64,000 nt of DNA from Oscillospiraceae bacterium (GTDB lineage Bacteria; Bacillota; Clostridia; Lachnospirales; Lachnospiraceae): the NCBI GenBank assembly GCA_021771715.1, contig JAETOO010000018.1, positions 124,001 to 188,000 on the forward strand. Direction: 5' to 3'. Below are positions 25,986 through 35,148 of this stretch, in pieces; the first letter of the stretch is position 1, and each line of letters starts with the position of its first letter. A program made the position numbers and the translations under genes. The notes under the pieces are model-generated. The model was not told where the DNA came from. It ran no database searches and saw only the letters and a program-made list of their open reading frames with translations.

Positions 25986-28088
25986 ATGAGAAGAATTCCG
26001 ATTACGGAGGAACTGCTGACAGGAGAGGCTCGGATCGTGAGGCAGGCTGGCACAGAAGCAGTTGAGGCACAAAAGCCTGACGCGGAGGTGGTTGGTGCAG
26101 ATGTGCGCGGAGCAGAGGATGTATGTCTGCGGCTTGGCAAGGATGGCGCGGGGCTGGATGTGACGTGGCTGAGGGATGTGCCGGAGCGGTATTTTGTGTT
26201 TTGGCTGGAGGCGGAGACGGAGCACAGTGTGCCGTTGTGGCTGCAGGTGTACAGCAGGCGGGAGGAGAGCGGAGAGGCGGTTTTTGATATTCGGTTCGGC
26301 GTGCTGCCGGGTGTGCGCACGGGGATCTGCCTGGATCTGAATTGGCTGGACGCGCATGTGCTGTTCCCGGAGACGTGCCCGGGGCAGCTCAAGCTGGTCT
26401 GCCACGGGCGGCGGGTTGAGCGGGAGGAGATCGAGCGGATCGAGCTGGTGACGCTGCCGCTGGACGCGGATATCCGCATGCGCTGGTCCGAGCTCTGTCT
26501 GACGGAGGAGTACCCGGAGGCGCAGATCCCGGTGGACGGGAGCGGCCTGCCGGACGCGTGTCTGGTCGACGAGCTGGGGCAGAGCAGGCAGAAGGAGTGG
26601 GGCAGCAAGCTGCATGGCGTGGAAGAACTGCGGCGGATGCTCCTTGCGCAGGAGCAGGAGGTGACGGACGGCTATCCGTTTGCGGACTGGTCTGCCTACG
26701 GCGGCTGGAAGAAAAAGAGGCTCACAGAGGGAAGCGGCTTCTTCTCGCGGAAGAAGGAGAACGGGCGCTGGTGGCTCGTGGACCCGGAGGGGTACGCGTT
26801 CTTCAGCATGGGGCCGGACTGTGTGGTGGCGCGCAGCGACTGCCGGATCGACGGCGTGGAAAAGTGGATGGAATGGCTGCCGGACCGGGAGGATCCGGTC
26901 TACGGCGCGATGTACCGGGAGCAGGCGGGATGGCCGCAGGGAGATGTGAGGAGGAGGACGTGCACACTGTTCTCGTTTGAGCAGGCGAACCTGTACCGCG
27001 CGTTCGGGGAAGGCTGGTACGGGAAATGGAAGCGGATGATCCCGGGCCAGCTGCGCAAGTACGGCATGAACACGCTGGGAAACTGGACCGATGAGAAGCT
27101 CCTCGGGACGACGGGGACGCCGTACGTGACGTCACTTCCGCATTTCCCTGAGACGGAGCAGACGATCTTCCGGGATTTCCCAGACGTGTTCAGCGAGGAG
27201 TACCGCAGGAATGCGAGGGAGAGCGCCCGTGCGCTGGAAGCGCGAAAGGACGATCCGCTGATGATCGGCTACTTCCTGCGCAACGAGCCTGCCTGGGCGT
27301 TCGTGGATCACCTGGTGCTCGCGGATGAGGTGCTCTACAACGCGGCGCAGACCGCGTGCAGGCGCGAGCTCATCCGGACGCTCGCGGACAAATACGGGGA
27401 GATCGGGCGGCTGAACGATGCGTGGAACACGTCGTTTGCTTCCTTTGAGGATCTGAAGGGCAGCCTCGCGCACGTGTCAGAGCGGACGGAGGCGTCCTGC
27501 CGGGACATGCACGAGTTTTCCAGGCGGATGATGGAGGAGTACGTGGGCGTGCCTGCGCGCGCCTGCCGCGAGGTGGATCAGAACCACATGATCCTCGGGA
27601 TGCGCTGGGCGTGGATCTCAGATCCGGATGTGATCTGCGGCTGGGAGAATTTTGACGTATTCTCGATCAACTGCTACTCGTTTGACCCGACGCCGGCGAT
27701 CCAGAATGTGGTGGAGCTGGGGGTGGACCTCCCGGTGATGATCGGGGAATTTCACTTCGGCGCGCTGGACGCAGGCCCCACGTCGACGGGGCTGGAGGGC
27801 GTTGCCGGCCAGCGGGACCGCGGCATCGCCTACCGCCGCTACGTGGAGTGCGTGGCATCGCATCCGCACGGCGTGGGCTGCCACTATTTCCAGTGCTACG
27901 ACCAGTTCGTGCTGGGGCGGTTCGACGGGGAAAACTACAACATCGGGCTGTTCGACATCTGCTCTCAGCCGTACCCCGAGATGATGCAGGCAGTGCGCGC
28001 GTGCAGCGCCGGGATCTACGAGGTGGCAGCAGGCGGGAAGGAGCCGACGCAGGAGCGGGCGAGGGAGACGGCGATGATCGCGTTTTAG
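25986..28088 (+). CDS. GH50/agarase-like clan GH-A glycosidase
   Basis: A 700-residue protein. An N-terminal beta-sandwich (about 1-190) precedes a TIM barrel with W-W-L-V-D-P-E-G-Y-A-F-F-S, then G-Y-F-L-R-N-E-P (likely acid/base E434) and I-G-E-F-H-F-G (likely nucleophile E588). These motifs resemble GH50 beta-agarases and relatives. The locus has no sign of agar use, so a beta-galactosidic or other plant substrate is more likely. No signal peptide is seen, so it should act inside the cell. RBS AAAGGAAG precedes the ATG; an in-frame ATG at 25956 is an alternative. The exact family is uncertain. Confidence 0.65.
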   Translation: MRRIPITEELLTGEARIVRQAGTEAVEAQKPDAEVVGADVRGAEDVCLRLGKDGAGLDVTWLRDVPERYFVFWLEAETEHSVPLWLQVYSRREESGEAVFDIRFGVLPGVRTGICLDLNWLDAHVLFPETCPGQLKLVCHGRRVEREEIERIELVTLPLDADIRMRWSELCLTEEYPEAQIPVDGSGLPDACLVDELGQSRQKEWGSKLHGVEELRRMLLAQEQEVTDGYPFADWSAYGGWKKKRLTEGSGFFSRKKENGRWWLVDPEGYAFFSMGPDCVVARSDCRIDGVEKWMEWLPDREDPVYGAMYREQAGWPQGDVRRRTCTLFSFEQANLYRAFGEGWYGKWKRMIPGQLRKYGMNTLGNWTDEKLLGTTGTPYVTSLPHFPETEQTIFRDFPDVFSEEYRRNARESARALEARKDDPLMIGYFLRNEPAWAFVDHLVLADEVLYNAAQTACRRELIRTLADKYGEIGRLNDAWNTSFASFEDLKGSLAHVSERTEASCRDMHEFSRRMMEEYVGVPARACREVDQNHMILGMRWAWISDPDVICGWENFDVFSINCYSFDPTPAIQNVVELGVDLPVMIGEFHFGALDAGPTSTGLEGVAGQRDRGIAYRRYVECVASHPHGVGCHYFQCYDQFVLGRFDGENYNIGLFDICSQPYPEMMQAVRACSAGIYEVAAGGKEPTQERARETAMIAF

Positions 28089-28159
28089 GAGCGTGCCTTC
28101 GAGTGTAGGATTACTGCGGTCTGCAGGCGGGCACGGAGAACGAGGATAGGAGGAAGGAT

Positions 28160-29203
28160 ATGAAAGCATCGGAAAAGATTAAGGGAATTGTCTATGCGTA
28201 CAATACGAGCGGCGAGTATGAGATGGTGCGCGGTCTGGGCGTGGAGTGGATGCGCTTGGGGATCTGCTTCCCGTGGGAGGATACCATGTTCGGGACGCTG
28301 AGCGAACCGTATATTCGGATGCGGCAGGAGATCCGCGACACCCACGCGAAGGGGTTCCAGGTCATGCCGGCGACGCCTCCGCTGGGCGGTTTTACGTACG
28401 ATGAGCAGGCGGGGAAAAATCTCTGGCATGAGGAGTTCCCGGCCTTTCTGGGCGAGAAGGGCACGCCGGAGTTTTATGAAAATGTGAGAGAGAGCATGCG
28501 CTTTATCTGTGAGGATCTGGGTGATGCGGCAGGTATCTACTGGCAGTGCATGAATGAGATTGATATCCCGGTGTTCTCCAACGACTACCCGGATGAGATC
28601 GTCGCGGACACGGCGAGGGCCTGCGCGGAGGGGATCCGGCGGGGCAATCCGGAGGCCAGATGCGGCATCAACATTTCCTGTTACAATGAAAATGCGCTGC
28701 GGATCGCAGACCTGGTGTACCGTGAGGGACACAGCTTTGGCTACTGCGGCGTGGATCAGTATTTTGGCTCGTGGCAGCCGGGGGACGTGGAGTGCTGGAA
28801 CGGGGTGATTGACGCGCTGTATGAGCGGTATCAGCTTCCGGTGCTGGCGAACGAGTGGGGCTATTCCTCGGGAGGCGAGCTGGCGGCAGAGCGCCCGGAT
28901 CCGGCGGAGGTACCGTTCGGCTTCCCGGATGTGTGCTATGTAAAAAAGTGGTTCTGCGAGGTGGAGGGCGGGCATACACCCGAGGTGCAGGCGGACTATC
29001 TGCGGCGCGGCCTGAAGCTGTTCGCGGAGCATCCGCACTGCATCGGCTCGTTTCTGTTCTGCTGGAGAGACGCCTACCACTGCTATCACTGCGGTGAACC
29101 GGACTGCCCGGCAGAGTGCTACTGGGGCCTGGTCAGCGCAGATTGTGAGCCGAAGCCGGCATACTATGCGGTGAAGGAGGCGCTGGAGGAATACTACAGA
29201 TAG
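28160..29203 (+). CDS. Clan GH-A-like glycosidase of unassigned family
   Basis: A 347-residue single-domain TIM-barrel protein. The pattern W-Q-C-M-N-E-I-D (E133) and later P-V-L-A-N-E-W-G (E232) has the spacing of acid/base and nucleophile in clan GH-A. The C-terminal part holds an odd Cys/His cluster, C-Y-H-C-G-E-P-D-C-P-A-E-C, which could bind metal. I cannot place it in a numbered family. The ATG at 28160 follows AGGAGGAAGG, 71 bp after the GH50-like gene, so the two are probably cotranscribed and act on linked substrates. Confidence 0.6.
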   Translation: MKASEKIKGIVYAYNTSGEYEMVRGLGVEWMRLGICFPWEDTMFGTLSEPYIRMRQEIRDTHAKGFQVMPATPPLGGFTYDEQAGKNLWHEEFPAFLGEKGTPEFYENVRESMRFICEDLGDAAGIYWQCMNEIDIPVFSNDYPDEIVADTARACAEGIRRGNPEARCGINISCYNENALRIADLVYREGHSFGYCGVDQYFGSWQPGDVECWNGVIDALYERYQLPVLANEWGYSSGGELAAERPDPAEVPFGFPDVCYVKKWFCEVEGGHTPEVQADYLRRGLKLFAEHPHCIGSFLFCWRDAYHCYHCGEPDCPAECYWGLVSADCEPKPAYYAVKEALEEYYR

Positions 29204-29280
29204 GAAGATCTGGATTTGCGGCCGGAAAGACGATATAATAGAAAGAAATTTCGCGCACGGTTTTGCGGGTGATGAACGGG

Positions 29281-29380
29281 ATCGGCGATGCAGATTAGAG
29301 AACCGATTTGCAGAAGACGAATCGGCGATGCAGATTAGAGAACCGATTTGCGGGAGACGGATCGGCGAACCAGACTTGAG
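29281..29380. repeat. 40-bp tandem repeats before the first GH112 gene
   Basis: Copies at 29281-29320 and 29321-29360 differ at only a few positions; half a copy follows at 29361-29380. Each full unit contains ATCGG and CCGAT as a spaced palindrome. A TATAAT at 29234-29239 lies just upstream, so the repeats fall in the leader of the GH112 mRNA. Confidence 0.7.
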
Positions 29381-29408
29381 ATACTATTTTACAGGAGGAC
29401 AAGGGACG

Positions 29409-31580
29409 ATGAGTGAGACGAGACGGACAGGCGGCTTCACGCTTCCGGGGGAGGCAGGGTATGAGGCGCTGACGCTGGAGATGGCAAAGAAATGGGGCGC
29501 AGACGTGATCCGCGACAGCGACGGCACGGTGCTGTCCGATGAGATTCTGGACGCGGGCTACGGGATTTATTCTACGATCTGCATCATCCGGGATCACAAT
29601 GCATGGGCGAAGGAGCACCCAAAGGAGCTGCAGCAGTGTTTTCTGATGATTGCGCCGCAGGTGGCGGATGGCGGGGAACTGACGATCCCGCTGATGAAAG
29701 ATTTTTTTGAGGAGCAGTTCGCGGTGAACGACAGCCCGGAGGCGTTCAAATACTGGCAGGTGTACGACCGCACGACAGATACGGTGGTGCCTGCAGAGCG
29801 TTGGAGTTACCGGGCGGCGGACGGCACAGTCACGGTGAAGACGACACCGTGGCACAGCTACACGGTGAGCTTCATGGCGTACCGGATCTGGGAAGAGATC
29901 TCCATGTACAACCACACGACGAACAACTGGGATAAGGAGCATCTGATGCAGATCGATCCGATGTACCCGGAGACGCAGGCGTACCTGTTGGACTGGATGC
30001 GGCGCTGGTGCGAGGCGCACCCGGCCACCACGGTGGTGCGCTTTACCTCCATGTTCTACAATTTCGTCTGGATCTGGGGCAGCGACGTGCGCTGCCGCAA
30101 CCGGTTCACGGACTGGGGCTCCTATGATTTCACGGTCAGTGCGCGGGCGCTGGACCAGTTTGCGGAGAAATATGGCTATTCCCTGACGGCGGAGGACTTT
30201 GTAAACCAGGGGAAGCTGCATGTGACGCATATGCCGGGCACGCAGCGCAAGGCGGACTGGATGGCGTTTATCAACGAGTTTGTGATCGGCTTCGGCCGGA
30301 AGCTGGTGGACATCGTGCACGAGTACGGCAAGAAGGCGTACGTGTTCTACGACGACAGCTGGGTTGGCATCGAGCCGTACAACGGCAGATTTGGGGAGTT
30401 CGGATTTGACGGGTTGATCAAGTGCGTGTTCTCCGGCTATGAGGCGAGGCTGTGCGCGGGCGTGGATGTGGAGACGCATGAGCTGCGGCTGCACCCGTAC
30501 CTGTTCCCCGTAGGGCTCGGCGGGCTTCCGACCTTTATGGAGGGCGGCGATCCGACGTTGGACGCGAAGCGCTACTGGAACAGTGTGCGCCGGGCGCTGC
30601 TGCGCGCGCCGATTCAGCGGATCGGGCTGGGCGGCTACCTGCATCTGGTGCAGGATTTCCCGGATTTCTGTGACTACATCGAGGAGGTCGGCGACGAGTT
30701 CCGCACCTTTGCCTCGTTCCACAGCGAGGGCGAGCCCTACACGATCCGGACGAGGGTGGCGGTGCTCCACTACTGGGGGAAGCTGCGCTCCTGGACGTTG
30801 TCGGGCCACTTCCACGAGACGTACATGAATGACCTGATCCACATCAATGAGGCGCTCTCCGGGCTGCCGGTGGAGGTGTCGTTTATCAGCTTCGAGGATG
30901 TGAAACACGGTGCGCTCGACCAGGTGGACGTGGTGATCAACGCGGGCTTCGCGGGCAGCGCGTGGAGCGGCGGCGACGTGTGGAAGGATGCGGAGATCGT
31001 GGAGCGGCTCACCCGCTTCGTCTACGAGGGCGGCGCGCTGATCGGCGTGAACGAGCCCTCGGCCGTGGACGGCTATGACACGTTTTTCCGCATGGCGAAC
31101 GTGCTGGGCGTCGACGAGGACACGGGCGCGCGCGTGTGCCACGGCAAGTGGCAGTATGAGGTGCAGCCGGTGGACGGACTGATGCCAAAGGGAAGCTTCG
31201 TGAAGAAGAAGGGCGATTACCGGAAGGGGATCCCGTACCTGATGGGCGGGGACGTCCGGGTGCTGGCCGAGGACGCAGGCGTCCCGGTCTTCACGATGAA
31301 CCGGTTCGGTCGGGGATTTGGCTTCTACCTTGCCTCGTTTGAGAAAACGGTGGAGAATACGCGTCTGCTCCTGAATCTGATTCTGCTCGCAGGCGGAGAG
31401 GGGCTGGACGGCTTGTATCTGACCGACAATGCGGCGACCGAGTGTGCCTACTATCCGGGCAGCGGCCAGCTCGTGGTGATCAACAACAGCGAGGAGGAGC
31501 AGAGCGCGAAGGTGAGGACGGAAAAAGGCGACGTGAACGTGATGCTGGCGGCGTTTGAGACGAGGATCATCAGGCTGTAG
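29409..31580 (+). CDS. GH112 1,3-beta-galactosyl-N-acetylhexosamine phosphorylase
   Basis: A 723-residue cytoplasmic phosphorylase. It splits a beta-galactoside with phosphate to galactose-1-phosphate and the free sugar. The sequence follows lacto-N-biose/galacto-N-biose phosphorylases closely: G-F-T-L-P-G-E-A-G-Y, W-G-A-D-V-I-R-D-S-D-G-T and R-F-T-S-M-F-Y-N-F. The F-Y-D-D-S-W motif (D315/D316) corresponds to the general-acid aspartate region of the family. The ATG at 29409 lies behind CAGGAGGAC. It differs from the second GH112 at 44345 in the motifs around the acceptor site. Mucin or milk-type Gal-beta-1,3-HexNAc is the likely substrate. Confidence 0.87.
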   Translation: MSETRRTGGFTLPGEAGYEALTLEMAKKWGADVIRDSDGTVLSDEILDAGYGIYSTICIIRDHNAWAKEHPKELQQCFLMIAPQVADGGELTIPLMKDFFEEQFAVNDSPEAFKYWQVYDRTTDTVVPAERWSYRAADGTVTVKTTPWHSYTVSFMAYRIWEEISMYNHTTNNWDKEHLMQIDPMYPETQAYLLDWMRRWCEAHPATTVVRFTSMFYNFVWIWGSDVRCRNRFTDWGSYDFTVSARALDQFAEKYGYSLTAEDFVNQGKLHVTHMPGTQRKADWMAFINEFVIGFGRKLVDIVHEYGKKAYVFYDDSWVGIEPYNGRFGEFGFDGLIKCVFSGYEARLCAGVDVETHELRLHPYLFPVGLGGLPTFMEGGDPTLDAKRYWNSVRRALLRAPIQRIGLGGYLHLVQDFPDFCDYIEEVGDEFRTFASFHSEGEPYTIRTRVAVLHYWGKLRSWTLSGHFHETYMNDLIHINEALSGLPVEVSFISFEDVKHGALDQVDVVINAGFAGSAWSGGDVWKDAEIVERLTRFVYEGGALIGVNEPSAVDGYDTFFRMANVLGVDEDTGARVCHGKWQYEVQPVDGLMPKGSFVKKKGDYRKGIPYLMGGDVRVLAEDAGVPVFTMNRFGRGFGFYLASFEKTVENTRLLLNLILLAGGEGLDGLYLTDNAATECAYYPGSGQLVVINNSEEEQSAKVRTEKGDVNVMLAAFETRIIRL

Positions 31581-31691
31581 GAGAGTGGTGTTTCCGTCGG
31601 TTTGCGGGCGGCAATGATCCGTACGGTTGGATGTCAGAGTGTGAGCGATTGAGGGATCACTGGCGTAAATGCAAGGAAATAAAATAGGAAG

Positions 31692-31726
31692 CAGGGCAGG
31701 CATGAGAAGGTGCCGCCCTGTTTTTT
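31692..31726 (+). terminator. Terminator after the first GH112 gene
   Basis: CAGGGCAGGCA pairs with TGCCGCCCTG through one bulged A and is followed by TTTTTT. Confidence 0.85.
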
Positions 31727-32030
31727 GTTGGTGAATGCTTTTCTCTTTTTCGTGTGTACATTTTTATATCGGAATCATATATAATATGATTTTATTAATA
31801 TATAAAATATTGACTATAAGTATATATTATGATATGTTTTGAGAGAAAAGAAATGAAAATACATAACTTAGCAAAAGAGTTCGCGTGAGTGGAACGAAAA
31901 ACGGAAGCTGCCGCGGATGAAGGGAAATAGAAACGTTTTCGCGGGCGGGGAGCAGGACCGGCGGGAAAAAGAGACGGAATAATCGTTGTAATTGCAGGAA
32001 AAACCGGTATAATGGAGGCAGGGAGATACA
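31727..32030. other. AT-rich spacer
   Basis: About 300 bp with a strongly AT-rich centre (31740-31860). No gene, repeat or clear promoter is seen. A TATAAT at 32008-32013 lies too close to the ribosome site of the next gene to be its usual promoter. Confidence 0.4.
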
Positions 32031-32999
32031 TTGGGAAAAGCGGATACGAAGACGAAGGAATTTTGGCGGAATAATGAGCATTTTGCTGATTTGTTTAATA
32101 CGGTGCTGTTTGGCGGTCAGCAGGTGCTGCGGGCGGAGGAGCTGCAGGAGAAGGATTCCGATCTGTCGGCATCTGTACCGGCAAGGAGCAGGAGCGACTA
32201 TGTGAAAATGCTCGCCAAGGCGAGCGATGTGGTCAAAAAGCAGAGCTTTGGCATCGAGTTTTCCATATTCACCCTTCAAAATCAGTCGAGGATTGATTAC
32301 TCGATGCCGGTTCGCGAGCTCGCGGACAGTGCCTTGATCTATCTTGGAGAGTGCCGTGCGATTTCGGAGAGAAACCGTGCGAGGAGGGAAGGGATTCCAT
32401 TTGACGAGCTTTTCTCGATTGGCAGGGATGACCGGATCCATGCAGTCATTTCTCTCACCGTGTATTACGGGGAGAGGCCCTGGGACGGGCCCCGCTCTCT
32501 GCGTGGGATGATGGCTGACATGCCGGCTGCGCTGGAAAAAATTGTCCCGGACTATCCTCTGAATCTCGTAGAGGTGCGCAGCAGCGATCAGTATGCATTT
32601 TCGAATCCGGATGTCGCGACGCTGTTCGCTCTGATTCGCAGTATTTACCGAAAAGATGTGAATGCCAGGGTGCTGCGGAGAGTGAGTGCGGATATGGCCA
32701 TGACGGTGGGTGAGATTGTAAAATCAGAAAAAATTGTGACGTTGGCGAGGAAGAGCAGGAAAGGTGGGGAGATCAATATGTGTCAGGCGCTGGATGAAAT
32801 GATGCAGGACAGCAAAGAAGATGGAATAAGGCAAGGGATGAAAGAAGGGGTCAGCAAGGGCAAACTGGAGGCTTATAAAGACCTGGTGCGGAAGAAGCTT
32901 GCGAAGGGCAAGACGGCAGAGCAGATCGCGGAGGAGCTGGAAGAGCAGGCGGATAAGATTTTTGAGATCATAGCGATGCTGCAGGGCGAGACGGCCTGA
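32031..32999 (+). CDS. Rpn-like PD-(D/E)XK protein, possibly inactive
   Basis: A 322-residue member of the recombination-promoting nuclease/putative transposase group. The Y-S-M-P-V-R-E-L-A-D motif near 92-101 is typical. Where active members usually have G-I-E-N-Q, this one reads T-L-Q-N-Q near residues 81-85, so the catalytic Glu seems to be missing. The C-terminus is the usual charged helix (G-M-K-E-G-V-S-K-G-K). The start is TTG at 32031 behind GGAGGCAGGGAG. It is distant from the copy at 12514 in sequence. The loss of the Glu should be confirmed by alignment. Confidence 0.7.
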   Translation: MGKADTKTKEFWRNNEHFADLFNTVLFGGQQVLRAEELQEKDSDLSASVPARSRSDYVKMLAKASDVVKKQSFGIEFSIFTLQNQSRIDYSMPVRELADSALIYLGECRAISERNRARREGIPFDELFSIGRDDRIHAVISLTVYYGERPWDGPRSLRGMMADMPAALEKIVPDYPLNLVEVRSSDQYAFSNPDVATLFALIRSIYRKDVNARVLRRVSADMAMTVGEIVKSEKIVTLARKSRKGGEINMCQALDEMMQDSKEDGIRQGMKEGVSKGKLEAYKDLVRKKLAKGKTAEQIAEELEEQADKIFEIIAMLQGETA

Positions 33000-33048
33000 A
33001 TGGCGTGCGCCGTGGATGGCGAAAGGGAAGCGAAGGGGGCATAGGAGA

Positions 33049-34071
33049 ATGGAGAATCGAGTGATACGATGGGGCCTGCTTGGGGCGGGGGCGATTTTAG
33101 AGCGCTGGATGAAGGGCGCGCGCCAGGTTGACGGAATGGAGATTGCGGCGGTGGCCTCGCGGACAAGAGAGAGCGCAGAGCGGGTGGCCAGAGCGTGGCA
33201 GATCCCCAGAGCGGTGTCGTACGAAGAGCTGCTCGCGATGGAGGACATCGACGTCGTGTACATCCCGGTGCCCCATCCGGCGCACAAAGCGCTTGCACTT
33301 GCGGCGATGCGCGCGGGAAAGGCTGTGCTTGTGGAAAAGCCGGCCGGCATCAACGCCGCGGAGTTCGAGGAGATGATATCGTGTGCGCGCGAACATCACG
33401 TGTTTTTTATGGAGGCAGTTTGGACAAAGCTCTTCCCTCTGATGAGGAGGCTGGAGGCGTATTGCAGCGAGGATGGGATCGGGGAGGTGCGGATGGTCTG
33501 CACGAGCTTTTCCTACCGCACGGAGGATCCCACGTCGCGGGTGCTCGACCTGGAGAAGGCGGGAGGAGGACTGCTGGACACAGGCGTCTACAATCTGCAC
33601 TTTACGCAGATGATTCTGGGCAAGAACCCGGTCCGCCTGACGGGGCTGGCGTCGATGGATACGGATGAGCTGCATCTGAAGCTGGACGAGCAGGCCGCCT
33701 ACCTGGCGCAGTATGACAGGGGAGAGCTGGCGATGATGAGCAGCGCGGTGCGGACGACCATGATTGATACGGCGTATATCTACGGCACAAAGGGCTACAT
33801 CGTGGTGCCGGTTTTCTGGAAGCCGACGCGCGCACGCGTGGTAATCGGAGACCAGGTCACAGAGCTGGAGGAGCCGGTGCCGCAGCGGATCGAGGGCATG
33901 GAAGATGAGGGCTATCAGTATGAGGTTGCACATGTGAACGAGTGCCTGCACCGCGGTCTGTCGGAGTCCCCGGTTGTGACGTGGGAGGACAGCCTGGCCG
34001 TTCTGCTGCAGTGCGACCAGCTCAGGAGAGAGTGGGGGCTCGTCTACCCGCAGGAGATAAAGGAGTGCTGA
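33049..34071 (+). CDS. Gfo/Idh/MocA-family oxidoreductase
   Basis: A 340-residue NAD(P)-dependent oxidoreductase. The Rossmann motif G-L-L-G-A-G-A-I near residues 9-16 and V-E-K-P-A-G-I-N near 94-101 (catalytic Lys of the EKP motif) define the family. The C-terminal alpha/beta domain carries G-G-G-L-L-D-T-G-V-Y, resembling dimeric dihydrodiol dehydrogenase/xylose dehydrogenase relatives. The ATG at 33049 follows GGGGGCATAGGAG. Substrate unknown; an aldose or cyclitol is likely given the neighbourhood. Confidence 0.85.
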   Translation: MENRVIRWGLLGAGAILERWMKGARQVDGMEIAAVASRTRESAERVARAWQIPRAVSYEELLAMEDIDVVYIPVPHPAHKALALAAMRAGKAVLVEKPAGINAAEFEEMISCAREHHVFFMEAVWTKLFPLMRRLEAYCSEDGIGEVRMVCTSFSYRTEDPTSRVLDLEKAGGGLLDTGVYNLHFTQMILGKNPVRLTGLASMDTDELHLKLDEQAAYLAQYDRGELAMMSSAVRTTMIDTAYIYGTKGYIVVPVFWKPTRARVVIGDQVTELEEPVPQRIEGMEDEGYQYEVAHVNECLHRGLSESPVVTWEDSLAVLLQCDQLRREWGLVYPQEIKEC

Positions 34072-34187
34072 ACGGCAGATTGTCTGTCCGCAGGAGTTCA
34101 GGTATCACTGAGCGGTAGATGGTTGGCAAATGGAACAGAGAAGAGAAAAACCGACAAATGAATCAGATACACACGGAGGCAGTACAG

Positions 34188-34958
34188 ATGAAGCAGAAGC
34201 AAAAGGAAACAATCCTGTCAGAGGATAGAGAGACAAAGGGGTGCGGTACACCGACCGCCGGGACGGACGCGGGGAACGGCGGTGCCACACAGCCTTCCAT
34301 GACAGAGCAGGAGAAGCGCGCCCTTGCGCTTGAGGTAGTGCGGCGGCTGAAGGAGGAGTACCCGGATGCCGGCTGCACGCTGGACTATGACGACGCATGG
34401 AAGCTGCTGGTGAGCGTGCGGCTGGCGGCGCAGTGCACGGACGCGCGCGTGAATGTTGTGGTGGAGAAGCTGTACGAGAAGTTTCCGGATGTGGATGCGC
34501 TCGCGGCCGCGCAGCCGGAGGAGATCGAGGAGATCGTGAAGCCGTGCGGGCTTGGCAGGAGCAAGGCGCGCGATATCAGCGGCTGCATGCGGATGCTCAA
34601 GGAGCAGTACGGCGGCAGAGTGCCGGACGACTTTGACGCGCTCCTGAAATTGCCCGGCGTGGGCCGCAAGAGCGCGAACCTGATTATGGGGGACGTGTTC
34701 GGGAAGCCGGCGATCGTCACCGACACGCACTGCATCCGCCTGACCAACCGGATGGGCCTGGTGGACGGCGTCAAGGAGCCGAAGAAGGTCGAGATGGCGC
34801 TGTGGAAGCTGATCCCGCCCGAGGAGGGCAGCGATTTCTGTCACCGCCTCGTATACCACGGGCGCGAGGTCTGCACCGCGCGGACCCACCCGCACTGCGA
34901 GCGCTGCTGCCTGGCGGATATCTGCGCGAAGGCAGGCGTGGAGGCGACGGCGGGCTGA
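34188..34958 (+). CDS. nth: Endonuclease III (DNA glycosylase/AP lyase)
   Basis: A 256-residue base-excision repair enzyme removing oxidised pyrimidines. The helix-hairpin-helix L-P-G-V-G-R-K-S-A-N and V-D/T-D-T-H region hold the catalytic Lys and Asp. Four cysteines at the C-terminus should bind a 4Fe-4S cluster; the spacing is C-x7-C-x2-C-x5-C, one residue more than the usual x6. The N-terminus has a roughly 35-residue charged, low-complexity extension. The ATG at 34188 follows ACGGAGG; earlier in-frame ATGs at 34119 and 34158 lack a good ribosome site. Confidence 0.9.
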   Translation: MKQKQKETILSEDRETKGCGTPTAGTDAGNGGATQPSMTEQEKRALALEVVRRLKEEYPDAGCTLDYDDAWKLLVSVRLAAQCTDARVNVVVEKLYEKFPDVDALAAAQPEEIEEIVKPCGLGRSKARDISGCMRMLKEQYGGRVPDDFDALLKLPGVGRKSANLIMGDVFGKPAIVTDTHCIRLTNRMGLVDGVKEPKKVEMALWKLIPPEEGSDFCHRLVYHGREVCTARTHPHCERCCLADICAKAGVEATAG

Positions 34959-35148
34959 GCGGTGAGAAACCGGCGGTTCGAAGTCCTTCGGAAGCGGAAG
35001 AACCGATGGGACTGGGGCGTGAAGTGTCTGGCGGAGTGGGTGAGCAATGTGCCATCAGGTGTATCGTGTCTGATACCCTTGTAGTTCTGAACTTTGCTTC
35101 GGTCGGCGTTATGCGGGAAATGGAAGGCAGAAAATGGGGAGGACAGAT

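Noticed and set aside
32008-32013. TATAAT as promoter of the second Rpn-like gene.
   Set aside because: It overlaps the ribosome site region; a transcript starting about 7 bp downstream would lack the site GGAGGCAGGGAG.
32031-32999. Reading the Rpn-like proteins as true transposases that define a mobile element.
   Set aside because: No terminal inverted repeats or target duplications were seen around either copy; the family name 'transposase' is historical.
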